Notes: generated by a model not told the origin, from the letters alone. A DNA stretch of 64,000 nucleotides from Candidatus Tectomicrobia bacterium (GCA_016192135.1 JACPUR010000017.1:248001-312000); one strand, 5' to 3'; shown: positions 1 through 12,057, numbered from the stretch's first letter. Translations and numbers: made by a program.

Positions 1-2
1 GC

Positions 3-830
3 AAGGAAGACGGCGGGATCGTGGACGATCTCACCGTCTACCGGCTGGCGGAGGCGCGCTACATGGCGGTGGTGAACGCCGCCAACATCGAGAAGGACTG
101 GGCCTGGATGTCCGCCCGGAGGGTTCCGGGCGTTGAGTTCCGCAACCTCAGCGAGGAGACCGGCCTCCTCGCCCTCCAGGGGCCACGGGCCGAGGCTATC
201 CTGGCCCGGCTCATTCCCGGCGGCGGGGACCTGGGCGCCATCCCCTACTACGGCGCCGGGGGGCGGGATGTCGCGGGGCGCCGGGCGCTGGTTTCCCGCA
301 CGGGCTACACCGGGGAGGACGGCTTCGAGCTCTACTGCGCCGCCGCGGACGCCCCCGCCCTGTGGGGGGCCCTGATGGCCGAGGGCGCGGGGGAGGGCCT
401 CAAGCCCTGCGGGCTGGGGGCCCGGGACACGCTGCGGACCGAGATGAAATTCGCCCTCTACGGGAACGACATCGATGAGACCACGAATCCCCTCGAGGCC
501 GGGCTGGGCTGGGTGGTGAAGTTCAAGTCGGGCGATTTCATCGGCCGGGAGGCCCTGCTGCGGATCAAGGAGGCCGGGCTCTCGCGCAAGCTGGTGGGAT
601 TTGAGATGGTGGACCGGGGGATTCCCCGCCACGGCGCGGAGATCCTGGCGGGAGGGAGGAAGGCCGGGGCGGTCACCAGCGGGACGATGAGCCCTTCCCT
701 TGGCAAAGCCATCGGCATCGGCTACGTTCCCTTGACGCATGCGGCCGAGGGGTGCGAGATCGCCGTGGACATTCGCGAGAAGGCCCGGGCCGCCCGCGTG
801 GTGAAGACTCCGTTTTACCGCCGGGGGTGA
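3..830 (+). CDS. gcvT: Aminomethyltransferase, glycine cleavage T protein (5' truncated by window edge)
   Basis: T protein of the glycine cleavage system. It takes the aminomethyl group from lipoyl-GcvH and forms methylene-tetrahydrofolate and ammonia. The reading frame is already open at the first bases (KEDGGIVDD just before DLTVYRL), so the gene begins before the window; 275 residues remain of a family length near 360. Typical GcvT stretches are visible: NAANIEKD, TGYTGEDGFELYC, LGARDTLRTE and NPLEAGLGWVVKF, with a C-terminal beta-barrel ending in KTPFYRR. The GTG at position 21 is internal and not the real start. It heads gcvT-gcvH-gcvP, 74 bp before gcvH. Confidence 0.95.
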   Translation, partial: KEDGGIVDDLTVYRLAEARYMAVVNAANIEKDWAWMSARRVPGVEFRNLSEETGLLALQGPRAEAILARLIPGGGDLGAIPYYGAGGRDVAGRRALVSRTGYTGEDGFELYCAAADAPALWGALMAEGAGEGLKPCGLGARDTLRTEMKFALYGNDIDETTNPLEAGLGWVVKFKSGDFIGREALLRIKEAGLSRKLVGFEMVDRGIPRHGAEILAGGRKAGAVTSGTMSPSLGKAIGIGYVPLTHAAEGCEIAVDIREKARAARVVKTPFYRRG

Positions 831-904
831 AACCCCAGCCGCCTGGGCGGCGGGGAAGGGCAGCGCAGGTTTTTTTTCCCTATTCTCGGGGAGGCGCCGG
901 ATTA

Positions 905-1297
905 ATGGAGAAGTTTCCAAAGAACCTCAAGTACTCCAGGGAGCACGAGTGGGTGAAAGTGGACGGCAACATCGCCCAGGTCGGGATCACCGACTACGCC
1001 CAGTCCGAGCTCGGCGACGTGGTCTACGTCGAGCTGCCCGAGGTGGGGGCCGACGTGGAGGCCAACAACACCTTCGGCGTGGTCGAGTCGGTGAAGGCGG
1101 TTTCGGACCTCTTCGCGCCGGTCACAGGGTCCATCACCGAGATCAACCCGCAGCTCGAGGAGGAGCCCGAGCTGGTCAACAGCGATCCCTACGAGGACGG
1201 CTGGATGATCAAGATCGAGATGAGCGACACCTCCGAGCTGAACGACCTTCTCGACGCCGACGAGTACAAGACCTTCGTCGAGGAAGAAAGCAAGTAG
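905..1297 (+). CDS. gcvH: Glycine cleavage system H protein
   Basis: 130-residue lipoyl carrier that shuttles the methylamine intermediate between GcvP, GcvT and the L protein. The lipoylation site is Lys64 in ESVKAVSD, in the expected hairpin, and the length is normal for GcvH. I chose the ATG at 905 because MEKFPKNLKYSREHEW is the usual N-terminus; the frame is open further upstream but that part is not GcvH-like. It lies between gcvT and gcvP. The protein needs octanoyl or lipoyl transfer, for which the ligase-like gene after gcvP is an obvious candidate. Confidence 0.97.
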   Translation: MEKFPKNLKYSREHEWVKVDGNIAQVGITDYAQSELGDVVYVELPEVGADVEANNTFGVVESVKAVSDLFAPVTGSITEINPQLEEEPELVNSDPYEDGWMIKIEMSDTSELNDLLDADEYKTFVEEESK

Positions 1298-1387
1298 GGA
1301 GCCGGGTCCGGGGCGGGCCGAATGGGCGGCCCGGCGCCCGGGTGCGCGTCCGCGGGCTCCCTCCGCCCGCCTTGAGGATTTCTGGAT

Positions 1388-4292
<2,905 letters not shown>

Positions 4293-4300
<8 letters not shown>

Positions 4301-5120
4301 GGCTCCGCTCCCGGGCCGCTTCCTCGACACCGGCGCCGCCTCCGCCGCCTGGAACATGGCGGTGGACGAGGCGCTGCTCGAGGCCTGCCGGGCCGGGCTC
4401 GCCTCGGGCCGCCCCGCCGGGGAGATCGGCGCCGTCTTCCGCGTCTACGCCTGGACCCCGCCCGCCCTCTCCCTGGGGAGGAGCCAGTCCGCGGGGCGCG
4501 ACGTGGACCTGGAGGCCCTGAAGCGCGAGGGAATCGACCTCTGCCGCCGGCTCACGGGCGGGCGCGCCGTCCTGCACGATCGGGAGCTGACTTACTCCCT
4601 CATCGGCCCCGAGGCCCTGCTCGGGCGCACCATCGGGGAGACCTACCGCCGGGTGAGCGAGGGCCTGGCCGGGGGGCTCAGGCGGCTGGGCGTGCCGGTC
4701 GAGATGGCGCCCCCCGCCGCCGCGCCCCACGCCTCCCACGGCTCCTGCTTCGCCACCACCTCGGTATGGGAGCTGGCAGTGGGCGGCCGGAAGGTGGTGG
4801 GGAGCGCCCAGTGCCGGATGGGGGGCGCCGTCCTCCAGCACGGCAGCGTCCTCCTCCGGAACCCCGAGGCGCGCCTGGCGGGGCTGCTCCGCCCCCGGGG
4901 GCGGCAGGGGCCTCCCGCCCCGGCCTACGCCGTGGGGATCGAGGAGGTGCTGGGACGCGAGGTGCCTTTCCGGGAACTGGCCCGCCTCCTGAAAGAAGGC
5001 CTGGAGGCGGCGCTCGGCATGGAGTTCCGGGAGTCCGCCCTCGATCCAGCCGAGCGGGCGCGGGCCGAGGCCATCGCCCGCGATCGCTACGGGAATCCCG
5101 CCTGGACGCTGGCCCGGTAG
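4293..5120 (+). CDS. Lipoate/octanoate transferase family protein (LplA/LipM-like)
   Basis: Member of the biotin/lipoyl protein ligase fold family. The acyl-site lysine motif [10 protein letters not shown] is present (Lys146 counted from the ATG at 4356), as are [12 protein letters not shown] and [13 protein letters not shown] cysteine in GSCF (Cys131, same count) may be an acyl-carrying residue as in LipM-type octanoyltransferases; that is inference. Family similarity clearly extends upstream of 4356 ([14 protein letters not shown] precedes MAVDEALL), but that frame has no ATG, GTG or TTG back to its previous stop. A CTG at 4293, overlapping the gcvP stop, is the best candidate start. Position after gcvTHP suggests it acylates GcvH. 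LipM versus LplA activity is undecided. Confidence 0.8.
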
Positions 5121-5132
5121 CGGCGCGCTTTG

Positions 5133-5161
5133 TTGACACCCGCCGGGCGGGGCCGTATTTT
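5133..5161 (+). promoter_or_regulatory. Sigma70-type promoter for tRNA-Gly
   Basis: TTGACA at 5133-5138, 17-bp spacer, TATTTT at 5156-5161. The tRNA starts 16 bp after the -10. The -35 is perfect and the -10 matches consensus at 4 of 6 positions. Confidence 0.7.
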
Positions 5162-5176
5162 TTCCTGGGCAGCCGA

Positions 5177-5251
<75 letters not shown>

Positions 5252-5324
5252 ATTCGATCATCCGCCCGTCCTCGGATGGCGCTGGACGGCCTCCCCGGCG
5301 GGAGGCTTTCCGCCAGAGGGCTGG

Positions 5325-6194
5325 ATGTCTCTTGTGGTTTCCTCCTCGATCTCCGCCGCCACGCGCGTGATGGACCTTCATCTCCATTCCAGCGCATCCG
5401 ACGGCTGCGATTCCCCGCGCCGGGTCATGCAGCGCGCCCGCGCGGCCGGCCTCCAGGCGGTGGCCCTGACGGACCACGACACGGTGGCGGGGCTCGCCCC
5501 GGCCCGGGAGGAGGCCGCCCGCCTGGGACTCCAGTTCGTCGAGGGGGTGGAGCTCTCCTCGGCCCACGAGGGGAAGCTCGTCCACATCCTGGGGCACTTC
5601 ATCCGGCTGGACGCCCCGGCCCTGACCGGGCAGATCGATTTCTACTGCGTGAACCGCCGCGGCCGGATGGGGCGCATCCTGGAACGCCTGCGGGAGATCG
5701 GCGTGCCCATCGACGCGGGGGACTTCCTCCGGGCCTACGGGACCGCGTCGAGCATCGGCCGGGGCCAGCTCGGCGCCTACCTGGTCGAGAAGGGGCTGGT
5801 GGGGAGCCGCGAGGAGGCCTTCCGCGACCTCATCGGGGAAGGCTGCCCCGCCTACGTCTCGCTGGACTTCATCACCCCCTTCGAGGCCATCCGCATCATC
5901 CGCGAGGCGGGGGGCGTGGCCACCCTGGCGCATCCCATCCTGAGCGCGGCGGACGAGATCATCCCCGCGCTGGCGGGGGCGGGGCTCGCGGGCATCGAGG
6001 TGGAGCATCCGGCTCAGGACGATCTGGCCCGGACGCACTACCGGGAGATGGCGGCCCGGCTCGGGCTCCTGTGCATGGGGGGCTCGGACTGCCACGGCGG
6101 TCGCCCGGGGCCCGAGCGGATGGGGCGCCACAACCAGCCCCTCCGCCTCCTGGAGGAGCTGAAGGCGCGGCGGGGGCGGCAGGCGGAGCCCTGA
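5325..6194 (+). CDS. PHP-domain phosphoesterase (RNase AM / nucleoside bisphosphate phosphatase-like)
   Basis: 289-residue PHP-family metal-dependent phosphoesterase. The metal-ligand motifs are intact: DLHLHSSASDG, LTDHDTVAG, the acidic EGVELSS, HILGHF, LAHP and GGSDCHGG. The closest family role is the YciV/RNase AM type, removing phosphate from 3',5'-bisphosphates or trimming RNA 5' ends. The exact substrate cannot be read from sequence. I chose the ATG at 5325 because GAGGG lies 4 bp upstream; an ATG at 5370, directly at the PHP motif, has no ribosome binding site. The next gene begins 11 bp downstream and is probably co-transcribed. Confidence 0.85.
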   Translation: MSLVVSSSISAATRVMDLHLHSSASDGCDSPRRVMQRARAAGLQAVALTDHDTVAGLAPAREEAARLGLQFVEGVELSSAHEGKLVHILGHFIRLDAPALTGQIDFYCVNRRGRMGRILERLREIGVPIDAGDFLRAYGTASSIGRGQLGAYLVEKGLVGSREEAFRDLIGEGCPAYVSLDFITPFEAIRIIREAGGVATLAHPILSAADEIIPALAGAGLAGIEVEHPAQDDLARTHYREMAARLGLLCMGGSDCHGGRPGPERMGRHNQPLRLLEELKARRGRQAEP

Positions 6195-6205
6195 GAGGGG
6201 GGGCG

Positions 6206-7255
6206 ATGGCCCTTCGGGATCAATTTGTCCGGCGGTGGCGGCTCCTCCGGGCATTCGAGGAGGGAGGGGGATTCGAGGCGGCGGAATTGCTGAAAATCCT
6301 GGCACGGGACGAAAAACCGGGGGAGGGCCGGCCCTGGAGCCTCCGGACCCTCCAGCGCGACCTTTTCCACCTCATCCGGTCGGGCTTTCCGCTGGAGGGG
6401 GTGCGGAAGGGGCGGAAAATGGAGTATCGTTTGTCTGCTGCCTTCGTCGCCTCCGTCCCGGAACCCCTCCGGCCCTCGGAATGGGCGGCTCTTTATTACG
6501 CCCTCTCCGCTCTCAAGAAGGCGCCGGGGAGCCCTTTCCGGGAGGAGCCGCTGGGGCCCAGCCTGGGCGGGGTGCTGGCGCGGGTGCAGGCCTATGTCCC
6601 GGCCGGGCTCAGGGCCTACGCCGAGGGGATCGAGCCCCGCTACGTGGGGGTGATCGGGTCCCTGCGGGAGCAGGCCCGGCTCCGGCGGGTGGGCGAGTCG
6701 CTGGCCCGGGCCATCGAGGAGCGCCGCCCCGTCCAGCTCCTGGCCGTCCGGCCGGGGGAGGCGAGGCGGCGCTGGTGGCGGGTGGATCCCTACCTGCTGG
6801 GCTTCGAGGGCGGGGCGTGCCACCTCCTGGGCCGCGACGCCGAGCGGGACGCCATCGAGACGTGGCCGCTCGACGGGATCGAGACGGTGAGGGCCGGGCG
6901 GGGCGGATTTCAGCTCCCTCTCGGCCTGGACCTGAAGGAGGCCTTGGCCGAGCGCCTGCGCCGGGCCGGCGGGCCGGGTTGGAGCGTCCGGCTGAGGTTC
7001 AAGAAAGGGGCGTCGCTGGGGGGCGTCGCCGCGTTCCTGGCGGAAGCCTTCGGCCCCGCCCAGAGAACCGGGGGCCGTGGGGACGGCGAAGTGACCGTCC
7101 GTACCCCGGACCTCCTGGGCCTGCGGCGGTGGCTGGTGGGCTTCGGGCCGGAGGCGGAAGTTCTCGCCCCCCGCGAGCTGCGAATGGCGGTGGCTCAGGA
7201 CCTGGAGGCTGCTCTCGGGAAGTACCGCAGGAGCGAGCGCAGGCCGGAGGGGTGA
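6206..7255 (+). CDS. WYL-domain transcriptional regulator
   Basis: 349 residues. The N-terminal 60 or so form a helix-turn-helix-like region (SLRTLQRDLFHLIRSGFPLEG, typical of DeoR/WYL regulators). The middle holds the WYL core as WWRVDPYLLGFEGGACHLLGRD, followed by ETWPLDGIETV. The C-terminal part resembles the WCX extension. Such proteins bind DNA and sense nucleic-acid or nucleotide ligands through the WYL domain. It follows the PHP phosphoesterase by 11 bp, so control of a nucleotide- or RNA-linked function is plausible but inferred. The same frame stays open upstream across the PHP gene; that stretch is an out-of-frame shadow and not part of this protein. Confidence 0.85.
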   Translation: MALRDQFVRRWRLLRAFEEGGGFEAAELLKILARDEKPGEGRPWSLRTLQRDLFHLIRSGFPLEGVRKGRKMEYRLSAAFVASVPEPLRPSEWAALYYALSALKKAPGSPFREEPLGPSLGGVLARVQAYVPAGLRAYAEGIEPRYVGVIGSLREQARLRRVGESLARAIEERRPVQLLAVRPGEARRRWWRVDPYLLGFEGGACHLLGRDAERDAIETWPLDGIETVRAGRGGFQLPLGLDLKEALAERLRRAGGPGWSVRLRFKKGASLGGVAAFLAEAFGPAQRTGGRGDGEVTVRTPDLLGLRRWLVGFGPEAEVLAPRELRMAVAQDLEAALGKYRRSERRPEG

Positions 7256-7287
7256 AGCCGGCCGCCGCGTAGCGAGGAGGGCAGGAG

Positions 7288-7569
7288 ATGCGTCTGCGGA
7301 AGGAAATGATCGAGCGCGTTTCGGCTAAGGTGGTGGACCGCCTGGTCCGGCGCGAGCTGGTGGTGGAGGACGCGGACCTGGAGGAACTCCGCCACCGCGT
7401 GGCCCGCGTCATCGAGGCGGACCTGGCGGTGGAGGATCGGCTGAACGAGGAGGTGAAGGTCCTCCTCCGCGACCATCAGGACGAGATGGACAAGACCAAC
7501 GTGGACTACAGCCGTCTCTTCACCATGGTGAAAACCAAGCTGGCCCGCGAGCGGAACCTGGTGCTCTAG
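7288..7569 (+). CDS. DUF507 family protein (copy 1)
   Basis: 93-residue protein of unknown function, mostly helical and highly charged. Start MRLRKEMIERVSAKVVDRLVRR and the later NVDYSRLFTMVKTKLARER are typical of DUF507. A short purine-rich site (GAGGAGGGCAGGAG) precedes the ATG. It is followed 17 bp later by a diverged second copy, and the two were probably made by tandem duplication. No catalytic motif is visible and no function is proposed. Confidence 0.85.
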   Translation: MRLRKEMIERVSAKVVDRLVRRELVVEDADLEELRHRVARVIEADLAVEDRLNEEVKVLLRDHQDEMDKTNVDYSRLFTMVKTKLARERNLVL

Positions 7570-7586
7570 CGGCGGGAGGAGCGGCC

Positions 7587-7862
7587 GTGAAGCTGAGCCG
7601 CGAGAAGATCAACCACCTGACCAACCTGATCGTGAAGGATCTCGAGGAGTGGCGCGACTCGCCGCTCACGGGGGACCCCCAGGAGGTGCGCGTCAACGTA
7701 ATGCGCGCCATCACGAACGAGCTGATGATCGACGACGAGATCGAGGAGGAGGTGCGCCGCACCCTGAGCAGCTACTCGAGCCGCCTCGTCGAGGGCAGCC
7801 GGGACTGGGAGATCCTCTTTAATAAGCACTACGAGCAGGAGGCCCGCCGGCGCGGCCTCTAG
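7587..7862 (+). CDS. DUF507 family protein (copy 2)
   Basis: 91-residue DUF507 paralogue of the preceding gene. It starts with a GTG read as MKLSREKINHLTNLIVKDLEEW, shares the acidic middle (DDEIEEEVRRTL) and ends with DWEILFNKHYEQEARRRGL. GGGAGGAG upstream serves as ribosome binding site. It sits 14 bp before coaE, so the pair and coaE probably form one transcript. Function unknown; small soluble helical protein. Confidence 0.87.
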   Translation: MKLSREKINHLTNLIVKDLEEWRDSPLTGDPQEVRVNVMRAITNELMIDDEIEEEVRRTLSSYSSRLVEGSRDWEILFNKHYEQEARRRGL

Positions 7863-7876
7863 CCCGGCGCGACGGC

Positions 7877-8524
7877 GTGCTGCGGATAGGCCTAACCGGC
7901 GGGATCGCGAGCGGCAAGAGCGAGGTGAGCCGGGTCCTGGCCCGCCGCGGCATCCCCGTCATCGACGCCGACCTCATCGCCCGGGAGCTGGCGGCCCCCG
8001 GCTCGGATGCCCTCCGGGAGATCGCCGAGGCCTTCGGGGAAGGAGTTCTCGCTCCCGGGGGGGGGCTCGATCGCACCCGCCTGGGCGAGATCGTCTTCGC
8101 CGACGAGACCCGCCGCCGCCGGCTCGAGGCCATCCTCCACCCCCGCATCCGCGCCGAGCAGGACCGCCGCCTCCATGATCTCGAACAGGGGGGGGCTCCA
8201 ATCGCCGTGGTGGACGCGGCCCTCATGATCGAGGGAGGGGGCTGGAGACGGTTCGACCTCCTGGTGGTGGTGAACAGCCGGGAGGAGGACCAGATCGCCC
8301 GCCTCAGGCGGCGCAACGGGCTGGACGAGGCCGCCGCCCTGGCCCGCGTCCGGGCCCAGATGCCCCTGGCCGAGAAAGTAAAATACGCCCACCGGGTGGT
8401 GGAGAACCGGGGGAGCCTGGAGGACCTCGAAACCCAGGCGGAGGCCCTCGCCGACTGGCTCTTCGAGCAGGCCCGGCCAAAATCTTTTGGAAAGGATATT
8501 GACAAGAGCGGTCATCATGCTTAG
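7877..8524 (+). CDS. coaE: Dephospho-CoA kinase
   Basis: 215-residue P-loop kinase that phosphorylates dephospho-CoA at the 3' hydroxyl, the last step of CoA synthesis. The Walker A motif LTGGIASGKSEV is at the N-terminus, followed by IDADLIARE with the conserved DAD. The lid region contains RLRRRNGLDEAAALAR and the C-terminus has YAHRVVENRGS. GTG start. The last codons overlap a sigma70-like promoter that points toward rho. Confidence 0.95.
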   Translation: MLRIGLTGGIASGKSEVSRVLARRGIPVIDADLIARELAAPGSDALREIAEAFGEGVLAPGGGLDRTRLGEIVFADETRRRRLEAILHPRIRAEQDRRLHDLEQGGAPIAVVDAALMIEGGGWRRFDLLVVVNSREEDQIARLRRRNGLDEAAALARVRAQMPLAEKVKYAHRVVENRGSLEDLETQAEALADWLFEQARPKSFGKDIDKSGHHA

Positions 8525-8527
8525 ATT
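8499..8527 (+). promoter_or_regulatory. Sigma70-type promoter overlapping the end of coaE, probably for rho
   Basis: TTGACA at 8499-8504, 17-bp spacer, TAGATT at 8522-8527 (4 of 6 matches). It would give a leader of about 430 nt before rho. Confidence 0.55.
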
Positions 8528-8961
8528 GGAAACCAGTTCGGCAGGCCTCCCCTTTTTTGCCAATCGCCCAACCTCCGAACTCTATTTGTGAACATCCGGC
8601 GAAGCTGCACCGCCGGGAACCCGCCGGGAGCGGACTGGAGCCTCAGAGAGAACCGCCCCGGCAGGAGAGACTGAAAACACCGCTGGCTCAACCACGATAA
8701 CTTCTCGCCCATCACTCCCGATTTCTGGACAAAGTGGATTGGAACGGATCGCCGGGGGGTCGAACCAGGTCGCTGTGAGCGCTGTCTCCGCCCGACGGAC
8801 CCATGCCATGCGAAGACGAACCCTATGACTATGAACTCGCCGCTTGAGGCCGCGTTGGCCTCCCCGCAGCGGGTGTGGCGATAAGAGGGCTCTTCAAGCC
8901 TCCTCCCCACCCTGGGCGGCGGAGTTGAGTCCCACCTGGAGTTTTTTAGGAGAAAGATGGA
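8528..8961 (+). promoter_or_regulatory. Long untranslated leader of rho with a C-rich segment
   Basis: 434 bp without a convincing protein gene. 8546-8588 is C-rich and G-poor on the + strand (about 18 C against 3 G in 39 bases), the composition expected of a Rho loading site. A 6-bp hairpin GAGGCC/GGCCTC lies at 8846-8862. Rho genes are often controlled by autogenous attenuation in such leaders; its presence here is inferred from composition and length only. The ribosome binding site AGGAGA (8949-8954) precedes the rho ATG. Confidence 0.4.
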
Positions 8962-10254
8962 ATGGCGATAGCCTCTAAGGAACGTGACGTAAATCTGGCG
9001 GAACTGAAGCGCAAGACCATCGTCGAGCTGAACAAGATAACCAAGGACCTCAACATCGAGGGCACGAGCGGCCTGCGGAAGCAGGACCTCATCTACAAGA
9101 TCCTCGAGGCCCAGACCGAGCGCGAGCGCCAGGACGGCGGCGGCGGGGTCATCTTCGGCGAAGGCGTGCTGGAGATACTGCCCGACGGCTTCGGCTTCCT
9201 CCGCTCCCCGGCGTACAACTACCTGCCCGGCCCCGACGACATCTACGTCTCCCCCAGCCAGATCCGGCGCTTCAACCTGCGCACCGGCGACACGGTGGGC
9301 GGCGAGATCCGCCAGCCGAAGGAGGGCGAGCGCTACTTCGCCCTGCTCAAGGTCGAGAAGATCAACTACGAAGGCCCCGAGGCCAGCGCCGACAAGGTCC
9401 TCTTCGACAACCTGACGCCCCTCTACCCGAACCGGCGCATCCGGCTCGAAATCGCCGCCAGCGACATGAGCAGCCGCATCATGGACCTGCTCACCCCCAT
9501 CGGGTTCGGCCAGCGCGGGCTGATCGTCGCCGCCCCCCGGACCGGAAAGACCATGCTCCTGCAGTCCATCGCCAAGAGCGTCGCCACGAATCACCCCGAC
9601 GTGCACCTCATCGTGCTGCTCATCGACGAGCGCCCCGAGGAGGTCACCGACATGGAGCGCTCGGTCCGCGGCGAGGTCATCAGCTCCACCTTCGACGAGC
9701 CGGCCTCCCGCCACGTGCAGGTGGCCGACATGGTCATCGAGAAGGCGAAGCGCCTCGTCGAGCACAAGAAGGACGTGGTCATTCTCCTCGACTCCATCAC
9801 CCGCCTCGCCCGGGCGCACAACACCATCATCTCGCCCAGCGGCAAGGTGCTCTCCGGCGGCGTGGACTCGAACGCCCTCCAGCGGCCCAAGCGCTTCTTC
9901 GGCGCCGCGCGGAACATCGAGGAGGGAGGCAGCCTCACCATCCTGGCGACCGCCCTGGTCGAGACGGGCAGCCGCATGGACGACGTGATCTTCGAGGAGT
10001 TCAAGGGCACGGGCAACATGGAGGTGCACCTCGACCGGAAGCTCTCCGACAAGCGCGTGTTCCCCTCCATCGACATCAACCGCTCGGGCACCCGGAAGGA
10101 GGAGCTCCTGCTCTCGCCGGCCGAGCTCAACCGCGTCTGGATCCTCCGCAAGGTGCTCCAGCCGCTGGGCGTGGTGGACTCGATGGAGCTCCTGCTCGAG
10201 AAGATGCAGCAGACCAAGACCAACGAGGACTTCCTGGCCTCGATGAACAACTAG
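8962..10254 (+). CDS. rho: Transcription termination factor Rho
   Basis: 430-residue hexameric RNA helicase/translocase. The N-terminal helical bundle ([21 protein letters not shown]) is followed by the cold-shock-like RNA-binding domain with DGFGFLRSP and the [16 protein letters not shown] loop. Walker A is APRTGKT (residues 191-197), Walker B is [14 protein letters not shown], and the Q-loop/R-loop follows as [10 protein letters not shown]. The length is close to E. coli Rho, with no large insertion. AGGAGA about 7 bp upstream supports the ATG at 8962 over the ATG at 8957. An intrinsic terminator follows within 11 bp. Confidence 0.98.
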   Translation: MAIASKERDVNLAELKRKTIVELNKITKDLNIEGTSGLRKQDLIYKILEAQTERERQDGGGGVIFGEGVLEILPDGFGFLRSPAYNYLPGPDDIYVSPSQIRRFNLRTGDTVGGEIRQPKEGERYFALLKVEKINYEGPEASADKVLFDNLTPLYPNRRIRLEIAASDMSSRIMDLLTPIGFGQRGLIVAAPRTGKTMLLQSIAKSVATNHPDVHLIVLLIDERPEEVTDMERSVRGEVISSTFDEPASRHVQVADMVIEKAKRLVEHKKDVVILLDSITRLARAHNTIISPSGKVLSGGVDSNALQRPKRFFGAARNIEEGGSLTILATALVETGSRMDDVIFEEFKGTGNMEVHLDRKLSDKRVFPSIDINRSGTRKEELLLSPAELNRVWILRKVLQPLGVVDSMELLLEKMQQTKTNEDFLASMNN

Positions 10255-10264
10255 CGTCCCAGCG

Positions 10265-10300
10265 CCGCCCTCCCGGCCCCCCGGGAGGGCGGTTTTTTTT
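10265..10300 (+). terminator. Intrinsic terminator of rho
   Basis: Perfect 12-bp stem CCGCCCTCCCGG (10265-10276) and CCGGGAGGGCGG (10281-10292), 4-nt loop, then eight T at 10293-10300. Confidence 0.95.
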
Positions 10301-10326
10301 CGGCGGGCTCCGGGCGGCGGGCCGGG

Positions 10327-10355
10327 TGGACAAGCCCCGGCGAGTCCGTTATATA
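10327..10355 (+). promoter_or_regulatory. Sigma70-type promoter for rpmE-prfA
   Basis: TGGACA at 10327-10332, 17-bp spacer, TATATA at 10350-10355. It lies just after the rho terminator and about 95 bp before rpmE. Confidence 0.6.
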
Positions 10356-10449
10356 TTCCGCCTCCGGTGAGGCGTCCGAGGGCCCATCGGCGGCCGGAAC
10401 AGCCCGTTTTCCGGGCATTTACCCGCAAATGCGGCGGAGAGTCAGCGAG

Positions 10450-10887
10450 ATGAAGACCGATATCCACCCCGAGGTGTTCGAGGCCCGGGTCACCTGCAGC
10501 GGCTGCGGCACCACCTTCACCACGCTCTCGACGCGGAAGGAAATCCGGGTCGAGGTGTGCTCCAAGTGCCATCCCTTCTTCACCGGCAAGCAGGCCCGCA
10601 TCGTGGACACCGAGGGGCGCGTCGAGAAGTTCGTGAGGAAGTTCGAGGGCAAGGAGACCCGCGTCTCCAAGCGCAAGCGCCGCATCGAGGCGGCCGAGGC
10701 CGACCGGACCGCCCAAGCCGAGCGCGAGGCCCAGCAGGCCGCGCAGAAGGCCGCCGAGGAGAAGGCCAAGCGGGAGGAAGCCCGCCGCAAGCGCGCCGAG
10801 GAGCGCGCCGCCCGGCAGGCCGCCAAGGCGGAGGAGGCCGCTTCGCCCGAGGCGGACGGAGCCGGAGAGAAGCCGGCCGAGGCGTAG
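10450..10887 (+). CDS. rpmE: Ribosomal protein bL31 with long charged C-terminal extension
   Basis: Residues 1 to about 70 are a zinc-type bL31 of the large ribosomal subunit: [20 protein letters not shown], cysteines 16, 19, 37 and 40, and [21 protein letters not shown]. Residues from about 75 to 145 are an Ala/Glu/Lys/Arg-rich tail predicted to form a single charged helix ([20 protein letters not shown]). This doubles the usual length of about 70. The ATG at 10450 matches the family start; an upstream ATG at 10429 would add seven residues. It is followed 78 bp later by prfA, a common rho-rpmE-prfA-prmC order. Confidence 0.93.
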   Translation: MKTDIHPEVFEARVTCSGCGTTFTTLSTRKEIRVEVCSKCHPFFTGKQARIVDTEGRVEKFVRKFEGKETRVSKRKRRIEAAEADRTAQAEREAQQAAQKAAEEKAKREEARRKRAEERAARQAAKAEEAASPEADGAGEKPAEA

Positions 10888-10965
10888 CCGGCCTCCGGCC
10901 GGAGGTTCCTCCCGGGGCTCGTCCGGCGCCTTCCCTCACCCCGTGCGCGGCGGAGCCTCTTCGGC

Positions 10966-12057
10966 ATGTTTGAAAAAGTCAATCAAATCCTCGAAAAACA
11001 CAAAGTCCTCGAGAAGCGGCTCTCCGATCCCGCCCTCGTGAAGGACCGCAAGAAGTTCGAGCAGACGGCCCGGGAGCACAAGGAGCTCGCCCAGATCGTC
11101 CAGGCCTACGGCGCATGGAGGCGGCTCCAGGACTCCCTCGACCAGGCCAGGGCCCTCCTCGCCGAGTCCGATGCCGAGATGCGCGAGCTCGCCCGCGGCG
11201 AGATCGAGGAGAAGGAGCCCCAGGCCGAGACGGCCGCGCTGCGCCTGCGCCAGCTTCTCCTTCCCAGGGACCCCAACGACGAGAAAAACGTCATCATCGA
11301 GGTACGGGCCGGCACCGGGGGCGACGAGGCGGCTCTCTTCGCGGCGGACCTCTACCGCATGTACAGCCGCTACGCCGAGTCCCAGGGCTGGAAGATCGAG
11401 GAGCTCTCCCGCAGCGAGACCGAGCGCGGCGGCTTCAAGGAGGTTTCCGCCCTCATCAAGGGCGAGGGCGTGTACAGCCGCCTCCGCTTCGAGAGCGGCA
11501 CCCACCGCGTCCAGCGCGTCCCGGTGACCGAGGCCCAGGGGCGCATCCACACCTCGGCCGCCACCGTGGCCGTGCTCCCCGAGGCGGAGGAGGTCGAGGT
11601 GAACATCGAGGAGAAGGACCTGCGCATCGACGTCTACCGTTCCTCGGGGCCCGGCGGCCAGCACGTGAACACCACCGACTCGGCGGTGCGCATCACCCAC
11701 CTGCCGACGGGGCTGGTCGTAACCTGCCAGGACGAGAAGAGCCAGCACAAGAACAAGGCCAAGGCGATGAAGATCCTCTCGGCCCACCTCTTGGACCTCA
11801 AGATCCGCGAGCAGATGGCCGAGCGCTCGGCCCACCGCAAGAGCCTCATCGGCAGCGGGGACCGCAGCGACCGGATCCGCACCTACAACTTTCCCCAGGA
11901 CCGTGTGACCGACCACCGCATCGGCCTCACCCTCCACAACCTCCCCGCCTTCATGGCCGGGGAGATCGACGAGATGATCCGGGGCGTGACCGAGAGCCAC
12001 GAGGCCGAGCGGCTGGCCGAGCTCGAGGAGACCGAGTCCGGGATCGCCGCCGGATGA
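10966..12057 (+). CDS. prfA: Peptide chain release factor 1
   Basis: 363 residues. RF1 releases the peptide at UAA and UAG codons. The GGQ motif is at residues 230-232 in [16 protein letters not shown], and the codon-recognition tripeptide appears as PVT in [13 protein letters not shown], the RF1 type. C-terminal [19 protein letters not shown] is conserved. It overlaps prmC by 4 bp; PrmC methylates the GGQ glutamine, so the pairing makes functional sense. Confidence 0.98.
   Translation: MFEKVNQILEKHKVLEKRLSDPALVKDRKKFEQTAREHKELAQIVQAYGAWRRLQDSLDQARALLAESDAEMRELARGEIEEKEPQAETAALRLRQLLLPRDPNDEKNVIIEVRAGTGGDEAALFAADLYRMYSRYAESQGWKIEELSRSETERGGFKEVSALIKGEGVYSRLRFESGTHRVQRVPVTEAQGRIHTSAATVAVLPEAEEVEVNIEEKDLRIDVYRSSGPGGQHVNTTDSAVRITHLPTGLVVTCQDEKSQHKNKAKAMKILSAHLLDLKIREQMAERSAHRKSLIGSGDRSDRIRTYNFPQDRVTDHRIGLTLHNLPAFMAGEIDEMIRGVTESHEAERLAELEETESGIAAG

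Noticed and set aside
5276-6205. 659-codon open frame joining the PHP region to the WYL regulator
   Set aside because: Before 6206 the translation is Gly/Arg/Pro-rich out-of-frame shadow of the PHP gene; the regulator starts at the ATG at 6206.
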